Shown: positions 8,940 to 18,346, counted from the stretch's first letter. The stretch: DNA of 64,000 nucleotides from Eggerthella sp. (GCA_030540085.1 JAUNWY010000001.1:213480-277479), one strand, 5' to 3'. The notes: a model not told the origin generated them from the sequence alone. Program-made: numbers and translations.

Positions 8940-8959
8940 GGCTGAGCCATGGCTCAGCC
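8940..8959. promoter_or_regulatory. 20-bp perfect palindrome upstream of the trkA pair
   Basis: The sequence GGCTGAGCCATGGCTCAGCC is its own reverse complement. It lies about 95 bp upstream of the proposed trkA start in a 398-bp gap (8847-9244). It could be a repressor operator or an RNA hairpin. Nothing else identifiable is in this gap apart from the terminator at its far end. Confidence 0.45.
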
Positions 8960-9208
8960 ACCCGAACCTGCCTGCCCATCCAAAATCGGATGACACGCAC
9001 GGCTATTGCTAATTTCAGTTGTCCTTATTGCTCGGGCGGGCACTTCCATTGCGTACGCCAGCACACAGAAGAAAGCGCCCCGCTTAGAATGGCTCACCGC
9101 GAAAACAGCCGTTCCCGCAGCCACCGCTTCTGCTGGATAGTTTAGAAGATCAGAGAACTCAACTCAAAGCCCACGCATTCCAACGATTGAAAACCATGTG
9201 CTGGGGAA

Positions 9209-9239
9209 ACAAAAAAACGCCGGCCCGTAGGCCGACGTT
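9209..9239 (-). terminator. intrinsic terminator of the double-psi barrel gene
   Basis: A 10-bp paired stem with a TACG loop (9216-9239). On the minus strand it is followed by seven T residues. It starts 5 nt past the stop codon. Confidence 0.85.
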
Positions 9240-9244
9240 AACCA

Positions 9245-10006
9245 TTAAATGAATCGGTAATACACGTTTCGTGTGCCCCAGTCGGTGTAGCTGCTAGCAC
9301 CGAAGGCTTTGTAAACACCTGGTGCCAAGTCGAGCGCACGACCATACTTTGCAAAACCACCGGTATCGGTAACCGTAGCAATAACAACCTTGCCGTTGTA
9401 GCAAATCTCGCAAATGCTACCAACCAGATAAGACTTGTCTTCAGGAACGGCAACCGTAATGCTCTGATGCGTGAGCGCAATGCCTGAAGCAGTGTTGGTT
9501 ACGCCGAAGTTGCCCTGACCATCGTCGTTGGTTTCGATGGAATAAGCCGAGGCAACGCCGCTCTGCCAGGTGCCGTCGTTAACGTCGGGTGCAACGCGGG
9601 GCGCAGTAGGCAGCGGATCGAGCGTGCAAACCTCGTTCGCCTTCTGCTTTGCCAAGGCGTTGGTATCGTCTACCGCAATAGGCACCACAACCGGGTCGGG
9701 ATCTTTAACCGTGATAGAGCGCTGAGTTGCTTCCGTAGCATCTACTGCTTCCGTGACGGTTACCCCGTCAACGCTAGAAGAAGCATCGGCCACGCCAGAA
9801 GCACGCTGCGCCGAAGAAAGCTGCTGAGTATCAACGGCCTGCGCACGGGAGGAACCCAAGCCAAGAGTGGAAGAATCTTCCTGCTTGGAACCCTGTGCCT
9901 GGCCGACAGAGCAAAAGGCAACCACCGTCATGGCCATGATAAGCACGAAGCAAACCATGAAAAACGGAGCAACCCTTCTTTTGGTATGTACGCTGGCTTT
10001 AGCCAA
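9245..10006 (-). CDS. secreted double-psi beta-barrel (RlpA/3D-like) domain protein
   Basis: A 253-residue envelope protein. With the proposed TTG start it begins MAKASVHTKRR followed by a strong hydrophobic segment ending near GQAQG, a good signal peptide or anchor. A Ser/Thr/Asp-rich linker (about 40-150) leads to a C-terminal domain with GVASAYS, TASGIALTHQ, ATVTDTGGF and RALDLAPGVYKAFG, the pattern of RlpA-like or 3D double-psi barrels that bind or cleave peptidoglycan. A TTG at 10159 would give a longer frame, but it is the -35 box of a near-consensus promoter, so translation must start downstream. GGAG lies 4 nt before the TTG at 10006. Whether it is a lytic enzyme is not shown. Confidence 0.75.
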   Translation of the reverse strand: MAKASVHTKRRVAPFFMVCFVLIMAMTVVAFCSVGQAQGSKQEDSSTLGLGSSRAQAVDTQQLSSAQRASGVADASSSVDGVTVTEAVDATEATQRSITVKDPDPVVVPIAVDDTNALAKQKANEVCTLDPLPTAPRVAPDVNDGTWQSGVASAYSIETNDDGQGNFGVTNTASGIALTHQSITVAVPEDKSYLVGSICEICYNGKVVIATVTDTGGFAKYGRALDLAPGVYKAFGASSYTDWGTRNVYYRFI

Positions 10007-10130
10007 AAAACTCCAATGCCGAAGCTTCGCCGTTGCCCTTTGGGAAGCAAAGGGTGCGGGCCTTCTTGCTTGCAGAACCACCGATGTTGGAACCAACAGA
10101 CCGCAATAAGCGCACAAAAGCGCAAGGCCT

Positions 10131-10159
10131 ATTATACCCGCCCACGCGAAAGGCTCCAA
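10131..10159 (-). promoter_or_regulatory. promoter for the double-psi barrel gene
   Basis: On the minus strand TTGGAG (10159-10154), a 17-bp spacer and TATAAT (10136-10131) form a near-consensus vegetative promoter. The predicted transcript starts near 10124, downstream of the furthest possible start codon of the gene. Confidence 0.75.
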
Positions 10160-10231
10160 ATCAAGCCATCGGCAAACGGGCTCGAAGCACCTGGGACTAC
10201 CCTGTGTTGGAAGTTCTGAACTTGTTCCAAA

Positions 10232-11170
10232 TCAGCTTCTGAGCAGCGATAATGCGATATTGTGGTGGGAATATGATGAAAACGCCACCAAACGGTCGAA
10301 CACGCCAATATCGAGGTACGAAACCACCAAAGCAACTGCGATGAGCCCAACGCCCAGAGCCAAGAAATCAATGCGGTCAAAGGCACACGCAATAATGAGA
10401 CAAGCTGCCACCGAAAGCCATATCAACGCAGACAAATCAGTGAGTCGCCCTAAGCTGTGAGGCGGGCAAATGCCCAGGGAGAACGGAAGCAAGGCAATGC
10501 AGAGCTCGATGCAAACAACCAAACCGCACAGGCGAAGACGCAACGGTGCCTTATCTGCGAAGCACACCAGGAGGGTTGTGCCGGCAACAATCAGCAAGAC
10601 CGGCCAAAAGCCCCAAAAACTTACTCCGGGAATGCGGGAAACCCAGTAGTTGGCAAGAAAAACGAAGAAGAGCGTGGTCAGCGTCACCAGCGCCAAAACC
10701 ACCGGTGCGCGCTTACGCGCTTTGTTGCCGTCGTTAACCACCACGCTTTGCGTAGGCGCTGAAGGTATAGGGCGAGAAACCCCTGAAGACGCAGGCGGCA
10801 TGGGAGGTATATGGCCCGCATCGGCATGGATGCCATAATTGCGCAACGCTTCCACCCTTGCCACTCCAGCTTCAACCACACGGTGATAGCGATCGGAGCA
10901 TACGTCAAGCGGGCTGACATTTAAGGGCTTGCCCTCCCCGTCCGAAGAGGGAAGAAACGCCGCAAAGGCAATATAGGGAACAACAACCAAGCCGAAAGTG
11001 CAAATGAGCAACACCGCAGCCGTAACACGAACCAACACCGCATCGGCATCGATGCGCTCGGCAATACCAGAGCAGACGCCAGCGATAATCCGGTCTTCGC
11101 CGCGCGTTAGCGCTGGTCGAGACTTTGGCTGGTTAAACAGGGAATATCCCTTTTTTTCGTCCTTTGCCAC
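10232..11170 (-). CDS. PspC-domain membrane protein
   Basis: A 312-residue protein. Residues about 20-80 form a PspC domain (LTRGEDRIIAGVCSGIAERI, then a hydrophobic helix ending at PYIAFAAFLP). The rest contains about five more predicted membrane helices, including segments near FFVFLANYWV, LLIVAGTTLLVCF, IALLPFSLGI, LIWLSVAACLIIAC and LGVGLIAVALVVS. PspC domains occur in envelope-stress sensors and two-component accessory proteins, but the exact role here is unknown. The GTG at 11170 has AAGGAG 4 nt upstream and is preferred over an ATG 33 nt earlier. Confidence 0.8.
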   Translation of the reverse strand: MAKDEKKGYSLFNQPKSRPALTRGEDRIIAGVCSGIAERIDADAVLVRVTAAVLLICTFGLVVVPYIAFAAFLPSSDGEGKPLNVSPLDVCSDRYHRVVEAGVARVEALRNYGIHADAGHIPPMPPASSGVSRPIPSAPTQSVVVNDGNKARKRAPVVLALVTLTTLFFVFLANYWVSRIPGVSFWGFWPVLLIVAGTTLLVCFADKAPLRLRLCGLVVCIELCIALLPFSLGICPPHSLGRLTDLSALIWLSVAACLIIACAFDRIDFLALGVGLIAVALVVSYLDIGVFDRLVAFSSYSHHNIALSLLRS

Positions 11171-11250
11171 GCTGCTCCTTCCAACACCCCCATTTAACAG
11201 CACCCTGAGCCAAGGTAACTACTTCGTCAGGAAAATGTTAAAGGCGGCGA

Positions 11251-12009
11251 TTACAAAACGAACAGGCAGATGGAAAGGAACTGACACACTGAACCGGCAA
11301 GGATCCACACATGGAAGACGGAATGCATATAGGGGATCTTCTTCAGGACGTAGAAGATGCATCCAATGGAATAGCAGAGTCCGCCCGCAAGCAAAAGCCA
11401 GAAGCCTGGTGCGGGAAGCAGCGCCCAGAGCTGCGGTATAAACCATACAACCGACCAGCCCAAGCACAGGTACAGCACCGCCGAGATCCAGCGGGGACGG
11501 AACACCCAGAACGATTCGGCAATTACGCCGATAATGGCAACGGCCCAAACAAAGGCAAATAGGGCAACGCCATGGCAATCAACCAAAGTGACCAGACAAT
11601 ACGGGCTATACGAAGCCGCAATAAATAAGTAGATGAAGCTGTGGTCAAGCACCTTGAACACGCGCTTGGCCTTTTCAACGGCAATGGCGTGGTACAGCGT
11701 CGACATCACATATTCCAGCAGCATGAAGATGCTGTACACCAGCGCAGCGAGCAAGTGCAAGCCACCGCCCGAGTGAACAGCCGCCACAATGCAAAGCGGA
11801 ATGGCTGCGATAGCCAACAGCGCACCCACGCCGTGGGTTATCGAATTGGCAATCTCTTCTCCTAGCGAATAGGCGCGAATGGCCTTGCGGGAATCACGCG
11901 AACTAGCATCATCCTTCTTTTCGCGCTTGGAGCGCTTCGGATTATCCGAACCGTGCTTCTTGAACTGACGAGGCGTCCATTCCCTCGAGGGAGCCTGTGA
12001 TTGAGTCAT
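11251..12009 (-). CDS. hemolysin III (YqfA/PAQR-like) family membrane protein
   Basis: A seven-helix membrane protein of 252 residues. A charged N-terminus (about 1-50, Lys/Arg/Ser-rich) precedes the family start LGEEIANSITHGVGALLAI. The histidines typical of the family are present in SITHG, TLYHAI and in FHVWILAGSV near the C-terminus, and likely bind a metal. Despite the name, most bacterial members are not known toxins. The PAQR superfamily includes hydrolase-like and membrane-homeostasis proteins. GAAGGG lies 6 nt upstream of the ATG. It is a probable separate unit after the PH-domain genes. Confidence 0.85.
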   Translation of the reverse strand: MTQSQAPSREWTPRQFKKHGSDNPKRSKREKKDDASSRDSRKAIRAYSLGEEIANSITHGVGALLAIAAIPLCIVAAVHSGGGLHLLAALVYSIFMLLEYVMSTLYHAIAVEKAKRVFKVLDHSFIYLFIAASYSPYCLVTLVDCHGVALFAFVWAVAIIGVIAESFWVFRPRWISAVLYLCLGWSVVWFIPQLWALLPAPGFWLLLAGGLCYSIGCIFYVLKKIPYMHSVFHVWILAGSVCQFLSICLFVL

Positions 12010-12093
12010 TGCTATCCCTTCAACTGCCCCATTCGGGACGATACACTCGCTGCAACCTGGCAGCGAAACAGGTTCATAAGGTTAATGCTGCGA

Positions 12094-13881
12094 TTATACT
12101 GCGCGATTGTCTTTCGGCTGAGCCCAGTCAAGCCAATCGGATGCTTCTGCAATCGGAACGTCAATCAGACGCTCGTCGCAGCCACGCACACCTGCTGCGG
12201 TACGCACCAAAACGGTTGCAACACCAGCATGGCGCTGCAAAGGATTCGTACGAAGGCAGGCATACTGCATTTTTCTCCGTGGCACAATGACCGTATCCGT
12301 GGAGTAGCCGCCGTTCACCACAATGGTTCCCGAGCTGTCGAAACCGAACGCAGAACGACGGTGCCACAGAAACGCACCCACCACTTCGATAGTCGCAATG
12401 GCAACGCACAGCAAAAGGCCCGGCATCAGCGTCGCCGCAGCGAGACCGCCAAACTGAGCGTGCCCCCGAACAGCTGTTGCATCAGCGGCAAAGGCGGCAC
12501 ACAGCAGGAGCAGGCCCACGGCAAGCCAGAACCCAACACCCTTCAGCACCGCCCTTCGAGTAATGGCGCGGCGCAGGGCCACTTTCGGCATAGGGGTGCT
12601 TGCCACGGGAGCATGGGCGTATTCAGGGGTCAAACTTTGAACGACGTTCCAAGCTTCACCGATGGGCAAAAACGGATGCACCACCAGTTTGTCCGTCTCT
12701 GGCTGAGAAGAAGAGCCAGACGATTCTTCGCCAGAAGCAACACCCACCCTGCCATACGAAACCGAGCAGCAGTGCATAAGGCGCTGGAAGAAAGTCTGAT
12801 GGATGTGCACCGACTGGATTCGATCCACATCGATGCCGCTGAACATATGCGTTATAAGACCACGCTCAACTTCGATGCGGCTACCGCGACGGCGCGCTTG
12901 GAAGCCGCCGTAGGAAAGGCATACGCCAACCAGATAGGCAACCCACGTCATTGCCAAACAAGACAGCAGCAAGACACCCGTCAACCCGCATGCGAGCATA
13001 AGATCGCTCTTGAGTGCACCTGTTGCTGCAAAGAATGTTGAGCTGTCGACCAAAACCGCGAGGATGACCAAGGTTACCACGACAATGAGCACAACCATCG
13101 CTATTGCGAGAGCCAGCCCAAACGATGCCCTTCCGCACAGAGCGGAAAGCAGCAATTCCTTGTTGCCAAGACGGTATTCGCAGGCAACAACACCTGTATC
13201 CACTGCATCTTTCGCGAATATGCCTCGCATATCGTCCATAACGGCAGCAGCGCCATCAAGCACGTTGCCCTGCTCGGCAAAAGCGCCCTGAGCAGCGGTA
13301 ACAACGCGTTCCCCCTCGCCTTCGATGCTCTTGCGGCGGAAAAGCTCACGACGCAGATATTCTGCCGCGCTTCGCTCCACGTACGAAATCACCAGCGCCT
13401 TATTGTTGGCGCCACCCGCGGTATCGACGTTCACCGTGCACACGCCCGCCAAGCGCTGAAGAAGAGATGCGCGTTCGTTTACCGACTGAATCTTCGAATA
13501 CGGCACATGGGTGCGTCGTTTGTTCAAGATCCCCGAATAGAAGCTGAATTCCGTTTCGTCGAATTCGTACCAGGTGTAGCGGTACGTCCACGCGCGGACC
13601 CCTGTTACCACCCCGCAAATAAGCACCGTAGCGGCAAGGAGCAGAAGCACCGCGGCGAAAAACGCATCTACCGAGACGAAACCGAGCACTTCGGCTAATT
13701 TCGCAAGACCCGGCAACGAAGAAAGCCCGCATATGAAAATAATCGGCGCAACACGCAACGCATCCAGCCAGATATAGCAATGATGCAGCGAATGGCGCAC
13801 CCCTGCTTGCTCGGATTCGAAAGCCGAAGCACCCGACGACGTCGGGTTCATGCTGGGAGGAATCGGACCGTTGGAGCTCAT
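12094..13881 (-). CDS. PH-domain membrane protein (YdbT-like)
   Basis: A 595-residue protein with multiple bacterial PH (bPH2) repeats separated by pairs of membrane helices. Visible elements are a first helix pair (about 40-105), a PH repeat with FDETEFSFYSGILNKRRTHV and PYSKIQSV, a second helix pair (about 240-320), a PH repeat with SRIEVERGLITHMFSGIDVD and IQSVHI, a third helix pair (about 440-490) and a last PH repeat with PRRKMQYACLRTNPLQR. The architecture matches Bacillus YdbT. It starts 2 nt after the stop of the smaller PH gene, so the pair is co-expressed. Its molecular role is unknown; in Bacillus the pair has been linked to antimicrobial resistance. Confidence 0.85.
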   Translation of the reverse strand: MSSNGPIPPSMNPTSSGASAFESEQAGVRHSLHHCYIWLDALRVAPIIFICGLSSLPGLAKLAEVLGFVSVDAFFAAVLLLLAATVLICGVVTGVRAWTYRYTWYEFDETEFSFYSGILNKRRTHVPYSKIQSVNERASLLQRLAGVCTVNVDTAGGANNKALVISYVERSAAEYLRRELFRRKSIEGEGERVVTAAQGAFAEQGNVLDGAAAVMDDMRGIFAKDAVDTGVVACEYRLGNKELLLSALCGRASFGLALAIAMVVLIVVVTLVILAVLVDSSTFFAATGALKSDLMLACGLTGVLLLSCLAMTWVAYLVGVCLSYGGFQARRRGSRIEVERGLITHMFSGIDVDRIQSVHIHQTFFQRLMHCCSVSYGRVGVASGEESSGSSSQPETDKLVVHPFLPIGEAWNVVQSLTPEYAHAPVASTPMPKVALRRAITRRAVLKGVGFWLAVGLLLLCAAFAADATAVRGHAQFGGLAAATLMPGLLLCVAIATIEVVGAFLWHRRSAFGFDSSGTIVVNGGYSTDTVIVPRRKMQYACLRTNPLQRHAGVATVLVRTAAGVRGCDERLIDVPIAEASDWLDWAQPKDNRAV

Positions 13882-13883
13882 GG

Positions 13884-14378
13884 CTACACGTCCTCGCGGG
13901 CAAGGCGCGCAAATTCAGCAGCACGATCGCGAACATCGTCAGCCTGCGCGGTAAGCAAGCCGGGGATCTCCATTGACCCTGCAGCCGTTGAAACCGTCAC
14001 ACTCGCCAGGCCAAAAGCACGCAAAATGGGCCCTTGCTTCGTGTCGGTATTCTGCACACGGATGAAAGGAACCACGATGTGCTTGCGCCAAATGATGCCG
14101 TACTTCAGTTCCAAGAAATCAGGACGAAGCTCGTAGTGCCAGCGAATGTAGCGAAGCGGCGTTACCGCAAACAGGAATACGATCAGCAAAACCGCGTACA
14201 GAACGGTACATGCCAACACATAGGGTTCCGCCCAATACGCCTCCGACGCATCGACAAGCAACGCAATGGCTCCCGGCGACACCAGAATCAGCCACGCTGC
14301 GGTAAGCATCAATGCGTCGCTGATGCGCCACACCGCCTTGATGCGTGGATTCAGCTTTTCCTGAGGTTCTGCGTGCAT
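13884..14378 (-). CDS. PH-domain membrane protein (YdbS-like)
   Basis: A 164-residue protein with two membrane helices (about 22-42 and 50-75) followed by one bPH2 domain (YELRPDFLELKYGIIWRKHI, PFIRVQNTDTKQGP, FGLASVTVSTAAGSMEIPGL). This is the partner type of the larger PH protein encoded 2 nt downstream, an arrangement like ydbS-ydbT. The ATG at 14378 has only a weak GGAA upstream. Confidence 0.83.
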   Translation of the reverse strand: MHAEPQEKLNPRIKAVWRISDALMLTAAWLILVSPGAIALLVDASEAYWAEPYVLACTVLYAVLLIVFLFAVTPLRYIRWHYELRPDFLELKYGIIWRKHIVVPFIRVQNTDTKQGPILRAFGLASVTVSTAAGSMEIPGLLTAQADDVRDRAAEFARLAREDV

Positions 14379-14509
14379 GAGGTTCCCATTCCCTAGCTAG
14401 TCGTCAGTTTTGGCATTATTGTCGCATAGCGCACGCTGTACCGAAGCGCCCAATGCATGCACAAACAAGCCCGATCCGTGCTTTTAACAACATTTCAGCA
14501 AAGGAAAAC

Positions 14510-14568
14510 AAAACCCGCCTGGCAAATCGGGGAAAGAATCGGTCTTTCGCCGCTGCACGGGCGGGTTT
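14510..14568 (-). terminator. branched terminator after hypD
   Basis: Outer arms AAACCCGCC and GGCGGGTTT enclose an inner stem GAAAGA/TCTTTC. On the minus strand this is followed by TTGTTTTCC. It lies 52 nt past the hypD stop. Nothing else is seen in 14379-14619. Confidence 0.7.
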
Positions 14569-14619
14569 CACAAACATATTCATTTACCAGCAGCATCACA
14601 GATGCCACCAGCGAAACCG

Positions 14620-15696
14620 TTACAGGTACCTAAAGTAGGCAGCACAGGATCCTTCAGAGGAAACCATGCACGGACCTACGGGGTTTTCAGGCGTGCACAC
14701 CTTGCGGAACAAGGGGCATTCGTTTGGAGCCATCATGCCACGCAGCACATCACCGCAACGGCAGCCCTTCGGTTCTTGCGTGGGCTCAACCGCAGGCTCG
14801 AAGCGCTGGAATGCATCGAACTCGGCGAACTCAGGACGGATCGCATAGCCCGAACCGGGAATAACGCCCAAGCCGCGCCATGTTGCGTCCACGGTATGGA
14901 ACACCTCGTTGATGGCGGCAACAGCAACTGGATTACCTTCGGGTGCAACGCCGCGCGTGTAGGCGATCTCGATTTCAGCACGGCCTTCATGGAGCTGGCG
15001 CATAATCATGGCAATGCCCTGCAGCACGTCCACTGCTTCGAAACCGGTGATAACGCCAGGGATGCCGTACTTCTTTGCCAGGAACTCATAGGGCTTCATG
15101 CCAATGATGGTGCTCACATGACCAGGCAAAATGAGCGCATCAATCTGCAGTGAAGGATCGGAAACGATGGTTTCCAACGCACCAGGCATATTCTTATGCG
15201 CCACGAATACACTGAAGTTCTTAAGGCCCAGCGCTTTAGCGCGCTTGATTGCCATGGCCACCAAGGGGGTGGTGGTTTCGAACCCCACGCCCACGAACAC
15301 AATCTGCTGATCGGGGTTTTCCTGAGCAAGTTTCAGCGCATCAAGCGGAGAGTACACGATGCTTACCGAACGCCCTTCCGCCTGCTCTTTCAGCAAGCTG
15401 GAAGTTGAGCCCGGCACACGCGTCATATCGCCAAAGGTGGCAATGGTAACGCCGGGAACGCGCGAAAGCGCAATAACCGTATCGATGTCCTTGTTGCTGG
15501 TAACACACACCGGGCAACCAGGGCCCGATGCCAAACGAACGCCTTCGGGCATCATGGTACGCAGGCCGTTGCGGGCAATGGCAACCGTATGGGTGCCGCA
15601 CACTTCCATCAAGGTTGCATGCTCAGGCGCCCATTTCTCGATCGAGTGAATTAAGCCACGGGCCAGTTCTGGGTCTTTGAAAGAAGACAAGTCCAT
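14620..15696 (-). CDS. hypD: hydrogenase maturation iron-sulfur protein HypD
   Basis: With HypC it forms the scaffold on which the Fe(CN)2CO group of [NiFe] hydrogenases is built. The 358-residue product has all the family marks: CGTHTVAIARNGLR, SGPGCPVCVT, GFETTTPLVAMAI and a C-terminal iron-sulfur region with CRCGDVLRG, NECPLF, VGPCMVS and GSCAAYFRY. The ATG at 15696 is 13 nt after the hypC stop and begins MDLSSFKD. A longer frame would overlap hypC. It is the last gene of the pgi-hypF-hypC-hypD run and is followed by a terminator. No hydrogenase structural gene is in the window. Confidence 0.95.
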   Translation of the reverse strand: MDLSSFKDPELARGLIHSIEKWAPEHATLMEVCGTHTVAIARNGLRTMMPEGVRLASGPGCPVCVTSNKDIDTVIALSRVPGVTIATFGDMTRVPGSTSSLLKEQAEGRSVSIVYSPLDALKLAQENPDQQIVFVGVGFETTTPLVAMAIKRAKALGLKNFSVFVAHKNMPGALETIVSDPSLQIDALILPGHVSTIIGMKPYEFLAKKYGIPGVITGFEAVDVLQGIAMIMRQLHEGRAEIEIAYTRGVAPEGNPVAVAAINEVFHTVDATWRGLGVIPGSGYAIRPEFAEFDAFQRFEPAVEPTQEPKGCRCGDVLRGMMAPNECPLFRKVCTPENPVGPCMVSSEGSCAAYFRYL

Positions 15697-15709
15697 TGGA
15701 ATCGCCCGC

Positions 15710-15946
15710 CTACAATCCCTCGACGTCGGCAAGTTCGGGAATCTGTTTGATCAGATCGAGCGTTTCCTGAGCGTCTTCTTCGCTTACCACTTCAATGGCG
15801 AAGCCAGCGTGAACCAGAACAAAATCGCCCACCTGGGCGGAAGGGGTAAGGTCGAGCGCCACTTCGCGGGTAACACCCAGAATATCCACTACCGCCAAGT
15901 TGTTTTCGTTGATGGTACGAACCTGGGCGGGAATAGCTAAACACAT
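15710..15946 (-). CDS. hypC: hydrogenase assembly chaperone HypC
   Basis: A 78-residue chaperone that delivers the Fe(CN)2CO unit from HypD to the hydrogenase large subunit. It starts with the diagnostic MCLAIPAQV, where Cys2 is the essential ligand, and contains GDFVLVHAGFAIEVV. It lies 6 nt after hypF and 13 nt before hypD, so all three are probably translated from one mRNA. Confidence 0.95.
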   Translation of the reverse strand: MCLAIPAQVRTINENNLAVVDILGVTREVALDLTPSAQVGDFVLVHAGFAIEVVSEEDAQETLDLIKQIPELADVEGL

Positions 15947-15952
15947 ATTGCA

Positions 15953-18346
15953 TCACTCCTCATGTTGCGCCTGCAATCCTAGCACAGCCTGTCCATAGGA
16001 AATCGAAGCATCGTTGGGTGGCAGTTCTTTATTCAGTGCCACTGTAAAGCCGCGCTCCTGCAGGCGCGCAAGCGCGCGTTCCATCAGGTAGCGGTTCATG
16101 AACACGCCACCAGCAAGCGCCATAACCTCGATGCCGTAGGTGGCACGCACCAATTCGGCAACATTCACAATGGCTTCCACAAATGCGCCATGAAAACGCG
16201 CTGCAATAACGGAAACAGGAACCGACGCCTGCATATCGTCGAGCATGGCGGCAAATACCGGCGCTACATCCATCAGCAAAACCGAAGTGTCGGCAGCCGT
16301 GCTGTTTTCCGTTGCCGTGTTCTTGATGAAGGCGATGCGATAACGCTCGTCTTCCCCACGCCAACCCGCAGCCTCTACCTGGGCCCTATGCGCCGCGGCC
16401 TCCAAAAGAATAGCCGCTTCGCCCTCGTAGCGGGGGTGGGTGCACACGCCCAACAGCGCCGACGCTGCATCGAAGATACGCCCAACCGAAGACGTTTCGG
16501 GGGTGTTCAAACCCTTTTCGATCATTTGCTCGAACACTTCGGCATTGGGCACGCATTCGGATACGAACCTCTTGGCCTGTTCATGCTCCAGCAGATCAAA
16601 CGACCACAGGGTGCCGTAGGCGATGCGTGCAGGGTCCTTGATGGCAGCCGCGCCGCCTGGTAGGGGAATGTAGGCGAAGTTCACAAAGCGCTCATAGGCC
16701 TGAAGGTTCGAAAGCAGCACTTCGCCGCCCCAAATAGCACCATCGAGTCCGTAACCCGTACCGTCGAACGCAAAGCCGCATACAGGGCCTTCCAAGTTGT
16801 TTTCGCCCATGACGGAAAGAATGTGTGCATGGTGATGCTGCACGCGCGTTAGGGGCATACCCTGGTTCGTCGCCCATTTGGTAGAAAGATATTCAGGATG
16901 GTAGTCGCACACTATGCGCTTAGGCTCGAAATGCAGCAAGCTAGCATAGCGCTGGCGCGTTTCGTTCCATGCGTCGAACACCGCAGCACTTTCCAGATCG
17001 CCCACATGCTGGGAAACAAACGCCTTACCAGCGCGCGCGTAGGTTAGCGTGCTTTTCTGCTCGGGGCCTACCGCCAAAAGCTCTTCGCTTGCACCTTCGG
17101 GACACGGAGCCGAAACGGGAAGCGGGGCATAACCGCGAGCGCGACGGATGAACTGAACGATGTCGCCCGCAGCACCGCCATTGAGGATACGGATAACGGA
17201 ATCGTCATAGCGCCCTACAATTTCACGGTTGTTCACCAGGAAGGCATCGGCAACGCCAGCAAGCTGGGAAAAGGCCGTTTCTTCATCGATAACGATAGGC
17301 TCGTCGTGGATGTTGCCCGATGTCATAACAAGCATGCCACCACATTCGTGAAGCAGCAGGTGCTGTACGGGCGTGGTGGGCAGCATTACGCCCAGTTCGG
17401 GCAAGTTGTCAGCCAGACCCTTCGCAAGCATCGCATCGGAACGCTTTCGCAGCAACACAATAGGGCGCGCAGGGCTCGTAAGCTGACGCGCTTCGGCGTC
17501 GTTTACTTCACAAAGAGCGCGAGCCTCTTCCACTGAAGCAACCATAACGGCAAACGCCTTGCCGGGGCGATGCTTGCGCTGGCGCAATGCGGCAAGAGCC
17601 GCCTCGTTGGCGGCATCGCATACCAGGTGGTACCCACCCAAGCCCTTAACAGCAACGATACCGCCTTCCGCAATCAGCTTTGCGGCACGATGGAAGATCT
17701 CGTCGGATTCCTCGACGTTTTTCGCCCAGGAAATGCCTTCGAGCGAAAGGCCGTCCGCGGAACCCGATTCAATCCAGCCAATTTCAGGACCGCACTCAAA
17801 GCACGCATCGGGCTGCGCATGAAAGCGCCTGTCGGCGGGGTCGGAATACTCTTCTTGGCATGCTGGGCACATAGCAAACTGCGCCATAGATGTTTCGGGG
17901 CGGTCGTAAGGCAATTTGCGCATGATGGTAAAGCGCGGACCGCAGTTGGTGCAGTTGATGAAGGGATAATGGTAACGACGATTATTCGGGTCGAACAACT
18001 CTTTCACGCAAGCGTCACACGTTGCCAAATCAGGCGAAACAAGCGTGGTTTCGTCCTGCTCCGCCGCATCGGAAAAGCGAATCTCGAAAGTATCAAACCC
18101 CTGCACGGGAACTTCCGCAATCTCGATTTCGCTCACTTGCGCAGCAGCGGGCTCTTCTTCAGAAAGAGCCAACACAAACCTGTCGAGCGGCAGGGTTTCA
18201 CCTTCGGCGTGCACCTTCACGCCTTCAACATCGTTCAAAACCCAACCGGTAATATCTCGTTTTTTTGCCTCACGATAGACAAAGGGGCGGAAACCCACCC
18301 CTTGTACTACGCCAGATATTTTCAGATCAAGCGCTTCACGCGTCAT
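15953..18346 (-). CDS. hypF: carbamoyltransferase HypF (hydrogenase maturation)
   Basis: Uses carbamoyl phosphate and ATP to carbamoylate HypE, the source of the cyanide ligands of [NiFe] hydrogenases. The 797 residues show an acylphosphatase domain (GVVQGVGFRPFVYR), two zinc-finger units (CDACVKELF with CTNCGPRF; CPACQEEYS with CFECGPEIG), a YrdC-like domain (about 205-390; KGLGGYHLVCDA, RKHRPGKAFAVM) and a Kae1-like domain with HHHAHILSVMGEN, FDGTGYGLDG and GGVFMNRYL. Full length for the family. Its ATG overlaps the pgi stop as ATGA, so it is translationally coupled to pgi. The partners hypA, hypB and hypE are not in the window. Confidence 0.96.
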   Translation of the reverse strand: MTREALDLKISGVVQGVGFRPFVYREAKKRDITGWVLNDVEGVKVHAEGETLPLDRFVLALSEEEPAAAQVSEIEIAEVPVQGFDTFEIRFSDAAEQDETTLVSPDLATCDACVKELFDPNNRRYHYPFINCTNCGPRFTIMRKLPYDRPETSMAQFAMCPACQEEYSDPADRRFHAQPDACFECGPEIGWIESGSADGLSLEGISWAKNVEESDEIFHRAAKLIAEGGIVAVKGLGGYHLVCDAANEAALAALRQRKHRPGKAFAVMVASVEEARALCEVNDAEARQLTSPARPIVLLRKRSDAMLAKGLADNLPELGVMLPTTPVQHLLLHECGGMLVMTSGNIHDEPIVIDEETAFSQLAGVADAFLVNNREIVGRYDDSVIRILNGGAAGDIVQFIRRARGYAPLPVSAPCPEGASEELLAVGPEQKSTLTYARAGKAFVSQHVGDLESAAVFDAWNETRQRYASLLHFEPKRIVCDYHPEYLSTKWATNQGMPLTRVQHHHAHILSVMGENNLEGPVCGFAFDGTGYGLDGAIWGGEVLLSNLQAYERFVNFAYIPLPGGAAAIKDPARIAYGTLWSFDLLEHEQAKRFVSECVPNAEVFEQMIEKGLNTPETSSVGRIFDAASALLGVCTHPRYEGEAAILLEAAAHRAQVEAAGWRGEDERYRIAFIKNTATENSTAADTSVLLMDVAPVFAAMLDDMQASVPVSVIAARFHGAFVEAIVNVAELVRATYGIEVMALAGGVFMNRYLMERALARLQERGFTVALNKELPPNDASISYGQAVLGLQAQHEE

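Noticed and set aside
11251-12009. Reading the hemolysin III gene as a toxin
   Set aside because: The family name is historical. The sequence shows a PAQR-like membrane protein and nothing toxin-specific.
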